The translations under genes and the position numbers were made by a program. 64,000 bases of DNA, taken from contig OY288151.1 in the NCBI GenBank assembly GCA_958439195.1, positions 186,001-250,000 on the forward strand, read 5' to 3'. This stretch comes from an uncultured Paracoccaceae bacterium. GTDB lineage: Bacteria > Pseudomonadota > Alphaproteobacteria > Rhodobacterales > Rhodobacteraceae. The notes below the pieces were generated by a model. That model was given only the letters and a program-made list of their open reading frames with translations, had not been told where the DNA came from and did not search any database. Below, one piece after another: positions 1-7,679 of the stretch. Numbering within the stretch: the first letter of the stretch is position 1; each line of letters begins with the position of its first letter.

Positions 1-2
1 CG

Positions 3-449
3 CGCAGCCTCAGCCGCCGCCTTGTGGCAACCGTGGCTGCCGCCGCCACCGCGCTGGGCCTTCTGGCGTCTACTGCCATCCCGGCCCGCGCCGATAACGA
101 CGATCTGGCCAAGGCGCTCGCCGCCCTCGCCATTGTGGGCATCATCGTGAACGAATCGCAGAAAAGCCGCCAACGCAACCGCGTGCAGCAACACCAGAAC
201 CCCTATCCGCATTACAAACCGCAACCCACCCGGCACCCCCGCGTGCCATCGGTTTGTGCCATTGAAATATCGGGAAATTCCGGCACCGCCACGGTCTATG
301 GCGAAAGCTGCCTGCGCGATCAGGGGTTCAACTTCCGGCTCCCGGAATACTGCGCCCGCTCGGCGCGCATCTATGGCCGGAACGACAGGATCTACTCGGA
401 TCAATGTCTGCGCGACGCAGGCTTCCGTGTAGGCGGTTCCCGGTATTGA
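3..449 (+). CDS. Secreted protein with cysteine repeats, 5' end outside window
   Basis: The reading frame is open to the left edge, and the in-frame residues before the GTG at 24 (RSLSRRL) look like the basic n-region of a signal peptide, so the true start probably lies just outside the window. A hydrophobic stretch ending in an Ala-x-Ala site (IPARA) follows, then a second hydrophobic stretch and a basic, Gln/Pro/His-rich linker. The C-terminal half has related cysteine-containing segments (YGESCLRDQGF and YSDQCLRDAGF) that suggest an internal duplication with disulfides. I recognise no family. The protein is probably periplasmic or surface exposed. Two strong hairpins lie just after the stop codon. 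Confidence 0.6.
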   Translation, partial: RSLSRRLVATVAAAATALGLLASTAIPARADNDDLAKALAALAIVGIIVNESQKSRQRNRVQQHQNPYPHYKPQPTRHPRVPSVCAIEISGNSGTATVYGESCLRDQGFNFRLPEYCARSARIYGRNDRIYSDQCLRDAGFRVGGSRY

Positions 450-463
450 CCGGGGCCGTTCTC

Positions 464-494
464 GGACACGGCTTTTCTTGCCCCAGCCGTGTCC
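464..494 (+). other. Perfect 10-bp hairpin downstream of the first gene
   Basis: The arms 464-473 (GGACACGGCT) and 485-494 (AGCCGTGTCC) are perfectly complementary around an 11-base loop. There is no T-tract, so it is either an RNA-stabilising 3' structure or part of a composite terminator with the next hairpin. Confidence 0.5.
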
Positions 495-499
495 ACTTC

Positions 500-537
500 G
501 GGGGTGGGGGGGTGAGCAGCCCCCACCCCCACCCTTT
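500..537 (+). terminator. G-rich hairpin, probable terminator before rnhB
   Basis: The arms 500-510 (GGGGGTGGGGG) and 520-530 (CCCCCACCCCC) form 11 perfect pairs with a 9-base loop, followed by ACCC and TTTT. The G-runs on the + strand could also fold as a G-quadruplex. It separates the secreted protein gene from rnhB. Confidence 0.5.
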
Positions 538-578
538 TCCTGCTTTCCCGCCGGAAACCGATCCGCTACGCCATCGAC

Positions 579-1220
579 ATGGCCCCCAGATCGCGCCCTG
601 ATTTCACCCTTGAAACCGCCGCCCTCGCCCGCGGCTTCACCGTGATTGCCGGGGTGGATGAGGTGGGCCGCGGCCCCCTTGCCGGCCCCGTCACCGCCGC
701 CGCGGTCAGGTTGGACCCCGCCCGGATCCCCGATGGCCTGAACGATTCCAAGGCCCTCACCCCCACCCGGCGCGAGGCGCTGTTCACCGTCATCATGGAC
801 AGCGCCGATGTCTGCGTCGCCCACGCCTCTGTCGAAGAAATCGACACCCTCAACATCCTGCGCGCCAGCCACCTGGCGATGGAACGCGCCGTTACCGGAC
901 TGCTAACCTTTCCCGACCATGCTCTCATCGATGGCAACATGATCCCGAAAAACATCGGGTGCAGCGCCGAAGCGGTAGTCAAGGGCGATGCCCGCAGCCT
1001 GTCCATCGCCGCCGCGTCGATCATCGCCAAGGTGACACGGGATCGGATCATGGTGGATTTGGCGCAACAATACCCCGGCTACGGCTGGGAGGTTAACGCA
1101 GGCTACCCGACTCCCGCGCATCTTCGCGCGCTTCTAGATTTTGGAATAACCCCACACCATAGGCGCAGCTTCAAGCCCGTCCACAATATCTTGTATCAAG
1201 AACATTCTATAAGTGGTTGA
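579..1220 (+). CDS. rnhB: Ribonuclease HII
   Basis: RNase HII cuts the RNA strand of RNA-DNA hybrids and starts removal of single ribonucleotides misincorporated into DNA. The 213-residue length is normal for bacterial RnhB. The signature GVDEVGRGPLAGPV lies near residues 25-38 and supplies the first two acidic residues (D27, E28). LNDSK follows near residue 55, D118 sits in LIDGN, and AAASIIAKVTRD near 145-155 supplies the last carboxylate. The gene is followed after 88 bases by ccrM in the same direction. Those bases hold the GANTC cluster, so ccrM probably has its own promoter. Confidence 0.95.
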   Translation: MAPRSRPDFTLETAALARGFTVIAGVDEVGRGPLAGPVTAAAVRLDPARIPDGLNDSKALTPTRREALFTVIMDSADVCVAHASVEEIDTLNILRASHLAMERAVTGLLTFPDHALIDGNMIPKNIGCSAEAVVKGDARSLSIAAASIIAKVTRDRIMVDLAQQYPGYGWEVNAGYPTPAHLRALLDFGITPHHRRSFKPVHNILYQEHSISG

Positions 1221-1257
1221 TTCAAAAAAGAATTTGACGGCGAATCGCTCCTGACTC
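1219..1257 (+). promoter_or_regulatory. ccrM promoter region with three GANTC methylation sites
   Basis: Three GANTC sites (GATTC 1219-1223, GAATC 1242-1246, GACTC 1253-1257) lie within 39 bases, 50-90 bases upstream of the ccrM start. A -35-like TTGACG occurs at 1234-1239. The last two GANTC sites fall where the -35/-10 spacer would be, and no good -10 hexamer is visible. In Caulobacter, promoters of this kind respond to GANTC methylation and GcrA, and ccrM itself is controlled by leader GANTC sites. The same type of feedback is inferred here. Confidence 0.5.
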
Positions 1258-1308
1258 ATCTTTGTCCACAACAAGCACGGCGAAAAACCGCCGGCAGCAG
1301 AGGCAGAG

Positions 1309-2433
1309 ATGAAGATCAAATCGACCCCGAAAGAGGCGGCATCGCTGCCCCTCAACCAGATACTTGCCGGTGACTGCATCGAGGTGATGAACAGCCTTCC
1401 CCCAGGCAGCATCGACCTGATCTTTGCTGACCCCCCCTATAACCTGCAACTAAAGGGCGATCTGCACCGCCCCGACAACTCCAAGGTCGACGCCGTCGAT
1501 GACCACTGGGATCAGTTCAGCAGTTTTACCACTTATGACCATTTCACCCGCCAATGGCTTGCCGCCGCGCGCCGCCTGCTGAAACCGAATGGTGCGATCT
1601 GGGTGATCGGCAGCTATCACAACATCTTTCGCGTCGGCACGGCCTTGCAGGATGCAGGCTTCTGGATGTTGAACGATGTCATCTGGCGCAAATCGAACCC
1701 GATGCCGAATTTCAAAGGCAAGCGCCTGACCAACGCCCACGAAACCCTGCTCTGGGCCAGCCGGGACGAGGCGGCAAAGTACACCTTCAACTATGAGGCG
1801 CTCAAGGCGCTGAACGACGGCGTGCAGATGCGGTCCGACTGGGTAATCCCACTTTGCACCGGCCATGAACGGCTAAAGGACGAAAACGGCGACAAGGCCC
1901 ACCCGACGCAAAAGCCCGAGGCGCTTTTGCACCGCGTCCTGGTTGCCACCACCAATCCCGGCGATGTGGTGCTTGACCCATTCTTCGGCACCGGCACCAC
2001 AGGGGCCGTGGCCAAGATGCTGGGCCGCGATTTCATCGGCATCGAACGCGAAGAGGCCTACCGCAAGGCCGCGGCCGAACGTCTGGCCCGCACCCGCAAA
2101 TTCGATGCCTCTGCGCTGGAAATCACCGGTTCAAAACGGGCCGAACCGCGCGTCCCCTTTGGACAGGTCGTCGAACGCGGCATGTTGCGCCCCGGCGAAG
2201 AACTGTTCTCCATCGGCAGCCGCTTCAAGGCCAAGGTCCGCGCCGACGGCACCCTGATCGGCAATGATGTAAAGGGCTCCATCCATCAGGTTGGCGCACA
2301 TTACGAAGGCGCGCCTTCGTGCAACGGCTGGACCTACTGGCATTTCAAGCGCGATGGAAAGATGATTCCCATCGACATCCTGCGCCAGCAGATCAGGGCC
2401 GAGATGGAGGCCGATCAGGGCCGCCCCCACTGA
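1309..2433 (+). CDS. ccrM: Cell-cycle DNA adenine methyltransferase CcrM (GANTC)
   Basis: This solitary N6-adenine methyltransferase of the beta class methylates the adenine in GANTC and couples replication to transcription in alphaproteobacteria. Motif IV DPPYNLQL lies at residues 41-48, and the SAM-binding DPFFGTGTTG at residues 223-232, with motif IV before motif I as in the beta class. A C-terminal domain of about 100 residues (from about 275) is characteristic of CcrM and absent from ordinary restriction methylases. The 374-residue length is close to Caulobacter CcrM. No restriction endonuclease gene is nearby, which agrees with an orphan regulatory enzyme. The start is preceded by an AGAGG-like ribosome site. 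A strong terminator follows at 2488. Confidence 0.95.
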   Translation: MKIKSTPKEAASLPLNQILAGDCIEVMNSLPPGSIDLIFADPPYNLQLKGDLHRPDNSKVDAVDDHWDQFSSFTTYDHFTRQWLAAARRLLKPNGAIWVIGSYHNIFRVGTALQDAGFWMLNDVIWRKSNPMPNFKGKRLTNAHETLLWASRDEAAKYTFNYEALKALNDGVQMRSDWVIPLCTGHERLKDENGDKAHPTQKPEALLHRVLVATTNPGDVVLDPFFGTGTTGAVAKMLGRDFIGIEREEAYRKAAAERLARTRKFDASALEITGSKRAEPRVPFGQVVERGMLRPGEELFSIGSRFKAKVRADGTLIGNDVKGSIHQVGAHYEGAPSCNGWTYWHFKRDGKMIPIDILRQQIRAEMEADQGRPH

Positions 2434-2487
2434 TCCCGCCCATATGAATTGTTACGCCTGCGCCGTGGTCCGCCCGCGGCGCCACTG

Positions 2488-2517
2488 CCCCGCCATGTCC
2501 GCATGGCGGGGTTTTTT
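2488..2517 (+). terminator. Rho-independent terminator after ccrM
   Basis: The arms CCCCGCCATG (2488-2497) and CATGGCGGGG (2502-2511) pair perfectly around TCCG, followed by six T residues at 2512-2517. Confidence 0.9.
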
Positions 2518-2645
2518 CTATGCAAACGCCGTATTTACGGGGCATTTACCGGCCTGATCCACCCTTGCCAGATCAAAGTCGCGGGCCAACACCTGCGCGT
2601 TGTGCGGCGCATTCACATCGTCAAGAGTGGCGCAGCCAAATATAA

Positions 2646-2698
2646 TGAACGGTTTCGTATGGTTTTTATATTGCGTACGTTACCGTTCAGTATATATC
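2646..2698 (+). promoter_or_regulatory. Candidate promoter with TetR-type operator dyad
   Basis: TGAACGGT (2646-2653) and ACCGTTCA (2682-2689) are a perfect 8-bp inverted pair separated by 28 bases. The right half falls between a -35-like TTGCGT (2671-2676) and a -10-like TATATC (2693-2698, spacer 16). A repressor bound there would block the promoter of the repeat-protein gene. The TetR gene two genes downstream is the obvious candidate. This is inferred from sequence only. Confidence 0.4.
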
Positions 2699-2909
2699 TG
2701 TCTCATCAAAGAAACGAAGGCAGACCAGAATGAAGTGCTGATCCCGCGACACCAACCAATTGCTCCCTGATCGGGGCCGACGCCCCGATGGCCGTTCTGG
2801 CCCAGATGATCTGATCCAAACCGCATCACCGCACTGATGACCGGGCAGGGCTCTGCACGGAACGGCAGATGCATGTCGACACACACCAATCCCACGAAAG
2901 GGAAACACC

Positions 2910-3419
2910 ATGATCCGCAACCTGACCGCTTCCGCCCTGATCCTTGCCGCCTTGACGGGTGCCGCAGCCGCCTCCAGCGCCCAGCCGCGCCTGAACGCAG
3001 GCGATGTGCAACTGGCCCATAGCGCGGGGGTGGAACCAGGCCGCTATAGCCGTGCCGAACTGATCAACATCATCGATGCCCGGCAAGACGGCGAAACCAG
3101 CCGGCTCAACTACGTCCTGTCGGGTGCCAACCGCACATCCGGCGCGGCCACCGGCACTGCAGGGCTTGATCAACTTGCCGCTTCCGCCGGTGTTGAACCC
3201 GGTCAGTTCACCGCAAACGAATTGCAGCGCCTGATCATCGCAAAAGCCGACGGCGATACCAACGAAGTCCGCTTCGTCCTGTCGGGCAACGCCCGCGCCG
3301 CCGCCAACCCGGCTGCCGTTGTCACCCCAGGCGAAGCACAGCTTGCCGCTGCCATCGGTGTTGATCCTGCACAATATACCTTGGCTGAACTGATCGCGTT
3401 GCAACCACAATTCGATTGA
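2910..3419 (+). CDS. Secreted protein with three internal repeats
   Basis: The protein has 169 residues. Residues 1-24 are a clear signal peptide (hydrophobic LILAALTGAAAA, then SSAQ). The mature part consists of three consecutive copies of a unit of about 45 residues, recognisable by QLAHSAGVEPGRYSRAEL, QLAASAGVEPGQFTANEL and QLAAAIGVDPAQYTLAEL. The first two copies also share a distal (N/R)xVLSGxxR motif, while the third is cut short at the C-terminus. There are no cysteines in the mature chain and no predicted membrane helix, so the product is probably periplasmic or released. The ATG follows GAAAGGGAAAC, a good ribosome site. I do not recognise the family. Its promoter carries a dyad that the neighbouring TetR protein may bind. 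Confidence 0.7.
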   Translation: MIRNLTASALILAALTGAAAASSAQPRLNAGDVQLAHSAGVEPGRYSRAELINIIDARQDGETSRLNYVLSGANRTSGAATGTAGLDQLAASAGVEPGQFTANELQRLIIAKADGDTNEVRFVLSGNARAAANPAAVVTPGEAQLAAAIGVDPAQYTLAELIALQPQFD

Positions 3420-3552
3420 TCGCAGTCTGGCCAGCCGCGCCATTCTTGCGGCTGGCCACCCATTGTCGAAAGAAGCCCCGATGCCTTGTTTCGAAACGGA
3501 TCCCCGCGTAGCGTGCCCCCCGACGGAATTGCTTCCGTGCGGGGGACAAGCC

Positions 3553-4176
3553 ATGGCATTGCGGTCGCCGGGACGACCGAAGGATATGGAAAAGCGCGAG
3601 GCCATCCTCGACGCCGCCCAAGCCTTGTTTTCAGAACGCGGTATCGACGGCGTCCCGATCGAGGCGATTGCCGCAAGGTCCGGTGTGTCCAAGGTTACCG
3701 TTTATGGCCATTTCGGCGACAAGGCGTCGATTTTTGATTCTGTCGTCCAGCGTGAAACCGAACGGCTGAAGAATGCATTGTGCCAGACACCCGGTGGCAC
3801 CGGCCTGGAAGATACGCTGAACCGGTTTGGCATGGCGCTGATCGACATGCTGACCCAACCCTGCCACCTCGCGCTTGACCGTGCCATCAGCCTTGAGGCC
3901 CAGCGCAACCCCGATCTTGGCCGCCGCTTTTTTGAGGCAGGTCCAGGTCAGGTGCGAAAGATGCTGACTTACCTGATTGCGCAGGCACAAGATCAGGGCC
4001 AGGTCGTGGTCGATGATCCCATATGCGCTGCCGAAGATCTGCTTGCCCTCTGGCTTGGCTTCAACGCGATCGAAAGCCGCTTTTGCGGCCTTGGCCTTCC
4101 CGATGAACAGGGTCTACGCACGCATGTTGCCCGCGCGGTGCGCCTGTTTCTAAAGGCCAACGCCCCCGAAACCTGA
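3553..4176 (+). CDS. TetR/AcrR family transcriptional regulator
   Basis: The N-terminal helix-turn-helix is clear: EAILDAAQALFSERG, then a recognition segment with SGVSKVTVYGHFGDKASIF, the family signature. The remaining 140 residues form the ligand-binding helical domain and resemble the AefR/TetR C-terminal type. I chose the ATG at 3553, preceded by GGGGGAC and giving 207 residues, the usual TetR size. In-frame starts at 3463 and 3481 would add a Cys-rich 24-30 residue extension without family support. The likely target is the promoter of the secreted repeat protein upstream or the gene itself. alkB converges from the other strand with a 5-base gap, so it is a less likely target. Confidence 0.85.
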   Translation: MALRSPGRPKDMEKREAILDAAQALFSERGIDGVPIEAIAARSGVSKVTVYGHFGDKASIFDSVVQRETERLKNALCQTPGGTGLEDTLNRFGMALIDMLTQPCHLALDRAISLEAQRNPDLGRRFFEAGPGQVRKMLTYLIAQAQDQGQVVVDDPICAAEDLLALWLGFNAIESRFCGLGLPDEQGLRTHVARAVRLFLKANAPET

Positions 4177-4181
4177 CAACC

Positions 4182-5321
4182 TCAAAGACCGGGGGTCGGG
4201 TTCATCGCCTTGCTATAGGGGTGCCAATCCGTGATGTCGGGATAGAATTTCCGCCGCCACGCCTTGACCCGCGGATTCATCACCCTTTTCCACACCGGCG
4301 GAATCATCGCAGCAATCGTCATCACCGGATAGCCAAGCGGCAATTGCGGGGCCTCTTCCTCGTCATAGGTCTGCAATAGCGGGAACCGACGGTCAGGCTT
4401 GTAATGATGATCCGAATGCCGCTGCAAATTGATCAACAGCCAGTTCGACGCCCTGTAGGTCGCATTCCAGGAATGGCGCGGCTGCACGTGTTCATACCGC
4501 CCATCGCCCAGATGCCGTCGCGTCAGGCCATAATGTTCAATGTAATTCACCAACTCCAGTTGCCAGATCGCCACTGCCGCCTGAACCAGGAACAGCCCCA
4601 CCCCAGCCCACCCGGCAATGCCCAGCGCAAGCAGCAAAATCCCGCCTTGCAATGCCGCATAGCGCCAATAGGGATTTGTCTGGTGCCACCACGGCAAGCC
4701 GCGCCGCGCCAGCATCGCCACTTCTGCCGCCCAGGCCGATTTATGGCATTGCACCAGAACGCGCGGCAGGAACCGATGAAATCCTTCGTTGTATCGGGCC
4801 GTTACCGGATCACGCGGCGTGCCAACCCACAGGTGATGCACCCGCAGATGTTCGGAACGGAAGTGGCTATACAGCACAGTTGCCAATAGTAAATCGGCCA
4901 GCCACCGTTCCAGCCGCGATTTCTGATGCATCAGTTCATGGCTGTAATTGATCCCCACCGCGCCGGAAATCACACCCATCCCAAAGAACACACCAACCTG
5001 TTCCAGCCCGTCCAGATGCGCCGCCCGCGGCACATACCACAACAGCCAGCACAGCAGCCCGAACTGCACAGGAAACCAGATCAGCGTGATCGCCCGATAC
5101 CATCCCAGCGCCGTTTCGGGTGTCATCGGGTCTGCATTGCGTTCTTCCTTGCCGGTCAGCCGGTCCAGGATCATGAACAGCCACCACGTTGCCGCTGGCA
5201 CCAGCAGAATGGTCCACCCACCCTGCAAAGCCGCCAGCGCCGCCAAAGGAACCAGCGCCAACGACAGCCAGAACGGCAGCGCCTGCGTCACCTTGCCTAA
5301 ATCAATGGCCGCGGTCTTCAT
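4182..5321 (-). CDS. alkB: Alkane 1-monooxygenase (AlkB family)
   Basis: This integral-membrane di-iron hydroxylase oxidises medium-chain n-alkanes to 1-alkanols using rubredoxin as electron donor. All histidine boxes are present: HELMH at 128-132, EHLRVHH at 157-163, the AlkB-specific NYIEHYGL at 259-266, and LQRHSDHH at 299-306. Several hydrophobic segments flank them (about 16-36, 38-54, 78-98, 108-126, 225-255). The 379-residue length is close to characterised AlkB (about 400). No rubredoxin, rubredoxin reductase or alcohol dehydrogenase lies nearby, so electron supply must come from elsewhere. The NYIEHYGL box favours alkane hydroxylase over the related xylene monooxygenase or fatty-acid desaturases. 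The substrate range is not shown by the sequence. Confidence 0.88.
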   Translation of the reverse strand: MKTAAIDLGKVTQALPFWLSLALVPLAALAALQGGWTILLVPAATWWLFMILDRLTGKEERNADPMTPETALGWYRAITLIWFPVQFGLLCWLLWYVPRAAHLDGLEQVGVFFGMGVISGAVGINYSHELMHQKSRLERWLADLLLATVLYSHFRSEHLRVHHLWVGTPRDPVTARYNEGFHRFLPRVLVQCHKSAWAAEVAMLARRGLPWWHQTNPYWRYAALQGGILLLALGIAGWAGVGLFLVQAAVAIWQLELVNYIEHYGLTRRHLGDGRYEHVQPRHSWNATYRASNWLLINLQRHSDHHYKPDRRFPLLQTYDEEEAPQLPLGYPVMTIAAMIPPVWKRVMNPRVKAWRRKFYPDITDWHPYSKAMNPTPGL

Positions 5322-5377
5322 TCACCCACCCACGCTACTCAAACAACACCCCCAACATATCGCAGCGGGATAATCCC

Positions 5378-6415
5378 TCAAGGTGACGCAAGGACGCTGT
5401 TTCCCAGATCAAACCCCTTGCGCATCACCGTAGGCAGGTCCGAAGGGCGGAACGTGGACTGCGCAACAAATTCACCTCGCAAGGGAACGGCATCCAACGC
5501 CGCAGTTGTAACCTGCAAACGCAGGATCAGATGGAAATGGGTAAAGGTGTGGCGCACCTCTCCAACGTCTTTCCAATCTGCAATCAAGGGCGCATCGCCG
5601 CCCAAGCCATCCCAATCCGATCCCGGAAATCCAAGCATCCCTCCCAACAATCCCCGTTCGGACCGTCGTTCCAGCAGCCATGCGCCATCAGCCCGCCGCG
5701 CCACCCATAACATCCCTTGCCGCACCGGTTTGGCCGCTTTTTCCGCTTTGCGCGGCAGGCTGGCCTGCACGCCTTCCGCACAGGCGCGGCAATCCATTCG
5801 CCAAGGACAAATCCCGCAGGCAGGATTGCGCGGAGTGCAGATCGTGGCACCAAGGTCCATCACCGCCTGCGCATAATCGCCAGGCCGGTCGGCAGGTGTC
5901 AGCAGTGCCGCAAGGCGCGTCAGTTCCGCCTTCGCCCCCGGCAATGGCGCCTCGACCAGCCACAGCCGCGCCATCACCCGTTCGACATTGCCGTCAACCA
6001 CCACCGCCGCCTCATCATGGGCAATCGCCGCAATGGCCGACGCGGTATAAGGCCCAATCCCTGGCAACCCCAGCAAACCTTCCCGCGTGGACGGAAAAAC
6101 GCCGCCATGATCGCGCACCACCGCCCGCGCACAGGCCAGCAAGTTTCGCGCCCGCGCGTAATAGCCAAGACCCGCCCATTCCCCCATCACAGCCGAATCC
6201 TCGGCTGCGGCAAGGTCGGCCACTGTCGGCCAGCGTGCGATGAACCGGTGGAAATACGCGCGGACCGCCGCAACGGTCGTTTGCTGCAACATCACCTCGG
6301 ACAGCCAGACACGATAGGGATCAGGCCGCACCCCCGCCTGTTTCTGGTCGGGCGGCACCCGCCACGGCATCAGCCGCGCATGCCGATCATACCAATCCAG
6401 CAACTCTGTCGACAT
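5378..6415 (-). CDS. mutY: A/G-specific adenine DNA glycosylase MutY
   Basis: MutY removes adenine mispaired with 8-oxoguanine. Counting from an upstream in-frame ATG at 6439, the catalytic Glu lies in SEVMLQQT (residue 48), the helix-hairpin-helix is LPGIGPYTA (125-133), and the catalytic Asp is D149 in VVDGNV. The iron-sulfur ligands fit C-x6-C-x2-C-x5-C (201, 208, 211, 217). A C-terminal NUDIX-like domain for 8-oxoG recognition follows. I chose the second ATG (6415), which gives MSTELLDWYDRH, the usual beginning. The start at 6439 would add eight residues. The gene is divergent from the DUF721 gene, about 100 bases apart. Confidence 0.93.
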   Translation of the reverse strand: MSTELLDWYDRHARLMPWRVPPDQKQAGVRPDPYRVWLSEVMLQQTTVAAVRAYFHRFIARWPTVADLAAAEDSAVMGEWAGLGYYARARNLLACARAVVRDHGGVFPSTREGLLGLPGIGPYTASAIAAIAHDEAAVVVDGNVERVMARLWLVEAPLPGAKAELTRLAALLTPADRPGDYAQAVMDLGATICTPRNPACGICPWRMDCRACAEGVQASLPRKAEKAAKPVRQGMLWVARRADGAWLLERRSERGLLGGMLGFPGSDWDGLGGDAPLIADWKDVGEVRHTFTHFHLILRLQVTTAALDAVPLRGEFVAQSTFRPSDLPTVMRKGFDLGNSVLASP

Positions 6416-6518
6416 CTCGCTCGCAGTGCTGTCACGCATTCTTTACGCCTTTTGTATCGCCTGCGTTTGCACCGCCGCGCCCCTCCGCTAGAATAGCGGC
6501 GAACGCCAGAAGGACCAG

Positions 6519-7043
6519 ATGACCCGCAAGCCGCTCTCTCCCCCTGATCCCAACCGCCGGATGCGCGGGTTCGAGGCGGCTTCCGGCTTCCTGCGCGATC
6601 CTATCCGGAGTGCAACCGAAACTCGGGGTTTTGCCGTCACCCGACTTCTGACCCATTGGCCCGAAGTGGTGGGTGAAGACCTCGCCCGCATGACGCGCCC
6701 GGTCAAGATCGGCCACACACGCGAAGGTATGGGGGCCACGTTGACACTTCTGGTGGCCTCGGCCCATGCACCGATGGTGCAGATGCAGCTTCCCCGCATC
6801 GTGGAAAAGGTCAACGCCGTCTACGGCTATCGCGCCATATCGCGCATCTCGCTGACGCAGACCGCCGCCACCGGATTCGCTGAAGGACAGGCTGAATTCA
6901 TCGCTGCCCCGAAAGCCACCCCCGCGCCGCGCCCCGAAATCGTGGCAGAGGCACGGGAAACCACGGCACCCATCGCCGATCCCGGCCTCAGGGCAGCCCT
7001 TGAAGCCCTTGCCCAAAACATCTTAACTCGCCGCAGAAAATGA
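6519..7043 (+). CDS. DUF721 (DciA-like) protein
   Basis: The protein has 174 residues. The N-terminal half has the DUF721 pattern: an amphipathic first helix, LLTHWPEVVGEDLARMTRPVKI, then a beta-strand region (LTLLVASAHAPMVQMQLPRI) and VNAVYGYRAISRI. DUF721 includes DciA, the ancestral loader of the replicative helicase DnaB in bacteria without DnaC/DnaI. That role is plausible here but has not been tested for this subfamily. The C-terminal third is Ala/Pro/Glu-rich and probably disordered. The stop overlaps an upstream ATG of the next gene (ATGA), so the two are probably co-transcribed. Confidence 0.8.
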   Translation: MTRKPLSPPDPNRRMRGFEAASGFLRDPIRSATETRGFAVTRLLTHWPEVVGEDLARMTRPVKIGHTREGMGATLTLLVASAHAPMVQMQLPRIVEKVNAVYGYRAISRISLTQTAATGFAEGQAEFIAAPKATPAPRPEIVAEARETTAPIADPGLRAALEALAQNILTRRRK

Positions 7044-7057
7044 GAAGGCCGAAACCC

Positions 7058-7678
7058 ATGTTCCAGAAATTTGCCGCAGCCGCCGCCATCACCCTTGCCG
7101 GGCTGTTCCCGCTGTCGGCCACTGCCCAAGAGGCCGAAACGACGGCCCCGGTCGAAATCTCCGATTTCTCGCTTGGCCCCGCCGATGCCAAGGTGCAGAT
7201 CACCGAGTACGCATCCTTCACCTGCCCGCATTGCGCGACCTTTCATGCCAATGTCTGGCCGCAGTTGAAGTCGGAATATGTCGATACCGGCAAGGTCCGC
7301 TTCACCTATCGTGAGGTGTATTTTGATCGCTACGGTCTGTGGGCCGCGATGGTCGCCCGCTGCGGCGGTGAAATGCGCTATTTCGGGATCGTCGACATGA
7401 TCTTTGAACAGCAGCAGGAATGGGCCGCATCCGATGACCCGAATGTCGTGATCGGCAACCTGCGCACCATCGCCAAGACCGCCGGTCTGGATGACGCATC
7501 GCTGGATGTCTGCCTGAAAGACGGGGCCAAGGCCGAAGCCATGGTCGCGCATTTCGAGGCGAACATGGCCGCCGACGAAATCGAAGGCACGCCCAGCTTT
7601 ATCATCAACGGCGAAAAGCATTCCAACATGTCGTTCGATGACATGAAGGCAATCATCGACGCCAAACTGGCCGAGTGA
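7058..7678 (+). CDS. DsbA-family thiol:disulfide interchange protein
   Basis: This is a periplasmic thioredoxin-fold oxidoreductase. From the ATG at 7058 the protein begins with a signal peptide (FQKFAAAAAITLAGLF, ending at SATAQ). The redox motif is CPHC in YASFTCPHCATFH at about 56-59, the cis-Pro loop is EGTPSF, and the C-terminus is helical. A further Cys pair (ARCGG and LDVCL) resembles the DsbA_2/thioredoxin_4 type. I preferred the ATG at 7058 because GAGAAGG is well spaced upstream. An ATG at 7040 overlapping the previous stop is the alternative. The gene follows the DUF721 gene directly and is followed after one base by the CoA-transferase. Confidence 0.88.
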   Translation: MFQKFAAAAAITLAGLFPLSATAQEAETTAPVEISDFSLGPADAKVQITEYASFTCPHCATFHANVWPQLKSEYVDTGKVRFTYREVYFDRYGLWAAMVARCGGEMRYFGIVDMIFEQQQEWAASDDPNVVIGNLRTIAKTAGLDDASLDVCLKDGAKAEAMVAHFEANMAADEIEGTPSFIINGEKHSNMSFDDMKAIIDAKLAE

Positions 7679-7679
7679 C

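Larger units (their letters stand above)
2434..2909 (+). other. Long intergenic region between ccrM and the repeat-protein gene
   Basis: This 476-base region contains the ccrM terminator, then an AT-richer promoter stretch (about 2640-2705) with an 8-bp inverted repeat, then an untranslated leader of about 200 bases. In the leader, ATCGGGGC (2770-2777) and GCCCCGAT (2782-2789) form a perfect hairpin with a 4-base loop and no T-tract. A reading frame at 2449-2733 crosses the terminator and has no coding character. I see no tRNA or known riboswitch. Confidence 0.5.

Noticed and set aside
2449..2733. Reading frame of 94 codons after ccrM
   Set aside because: It runs through the ccrM terminator and the promoter region, has no ribosome site and no protein-like pattern.
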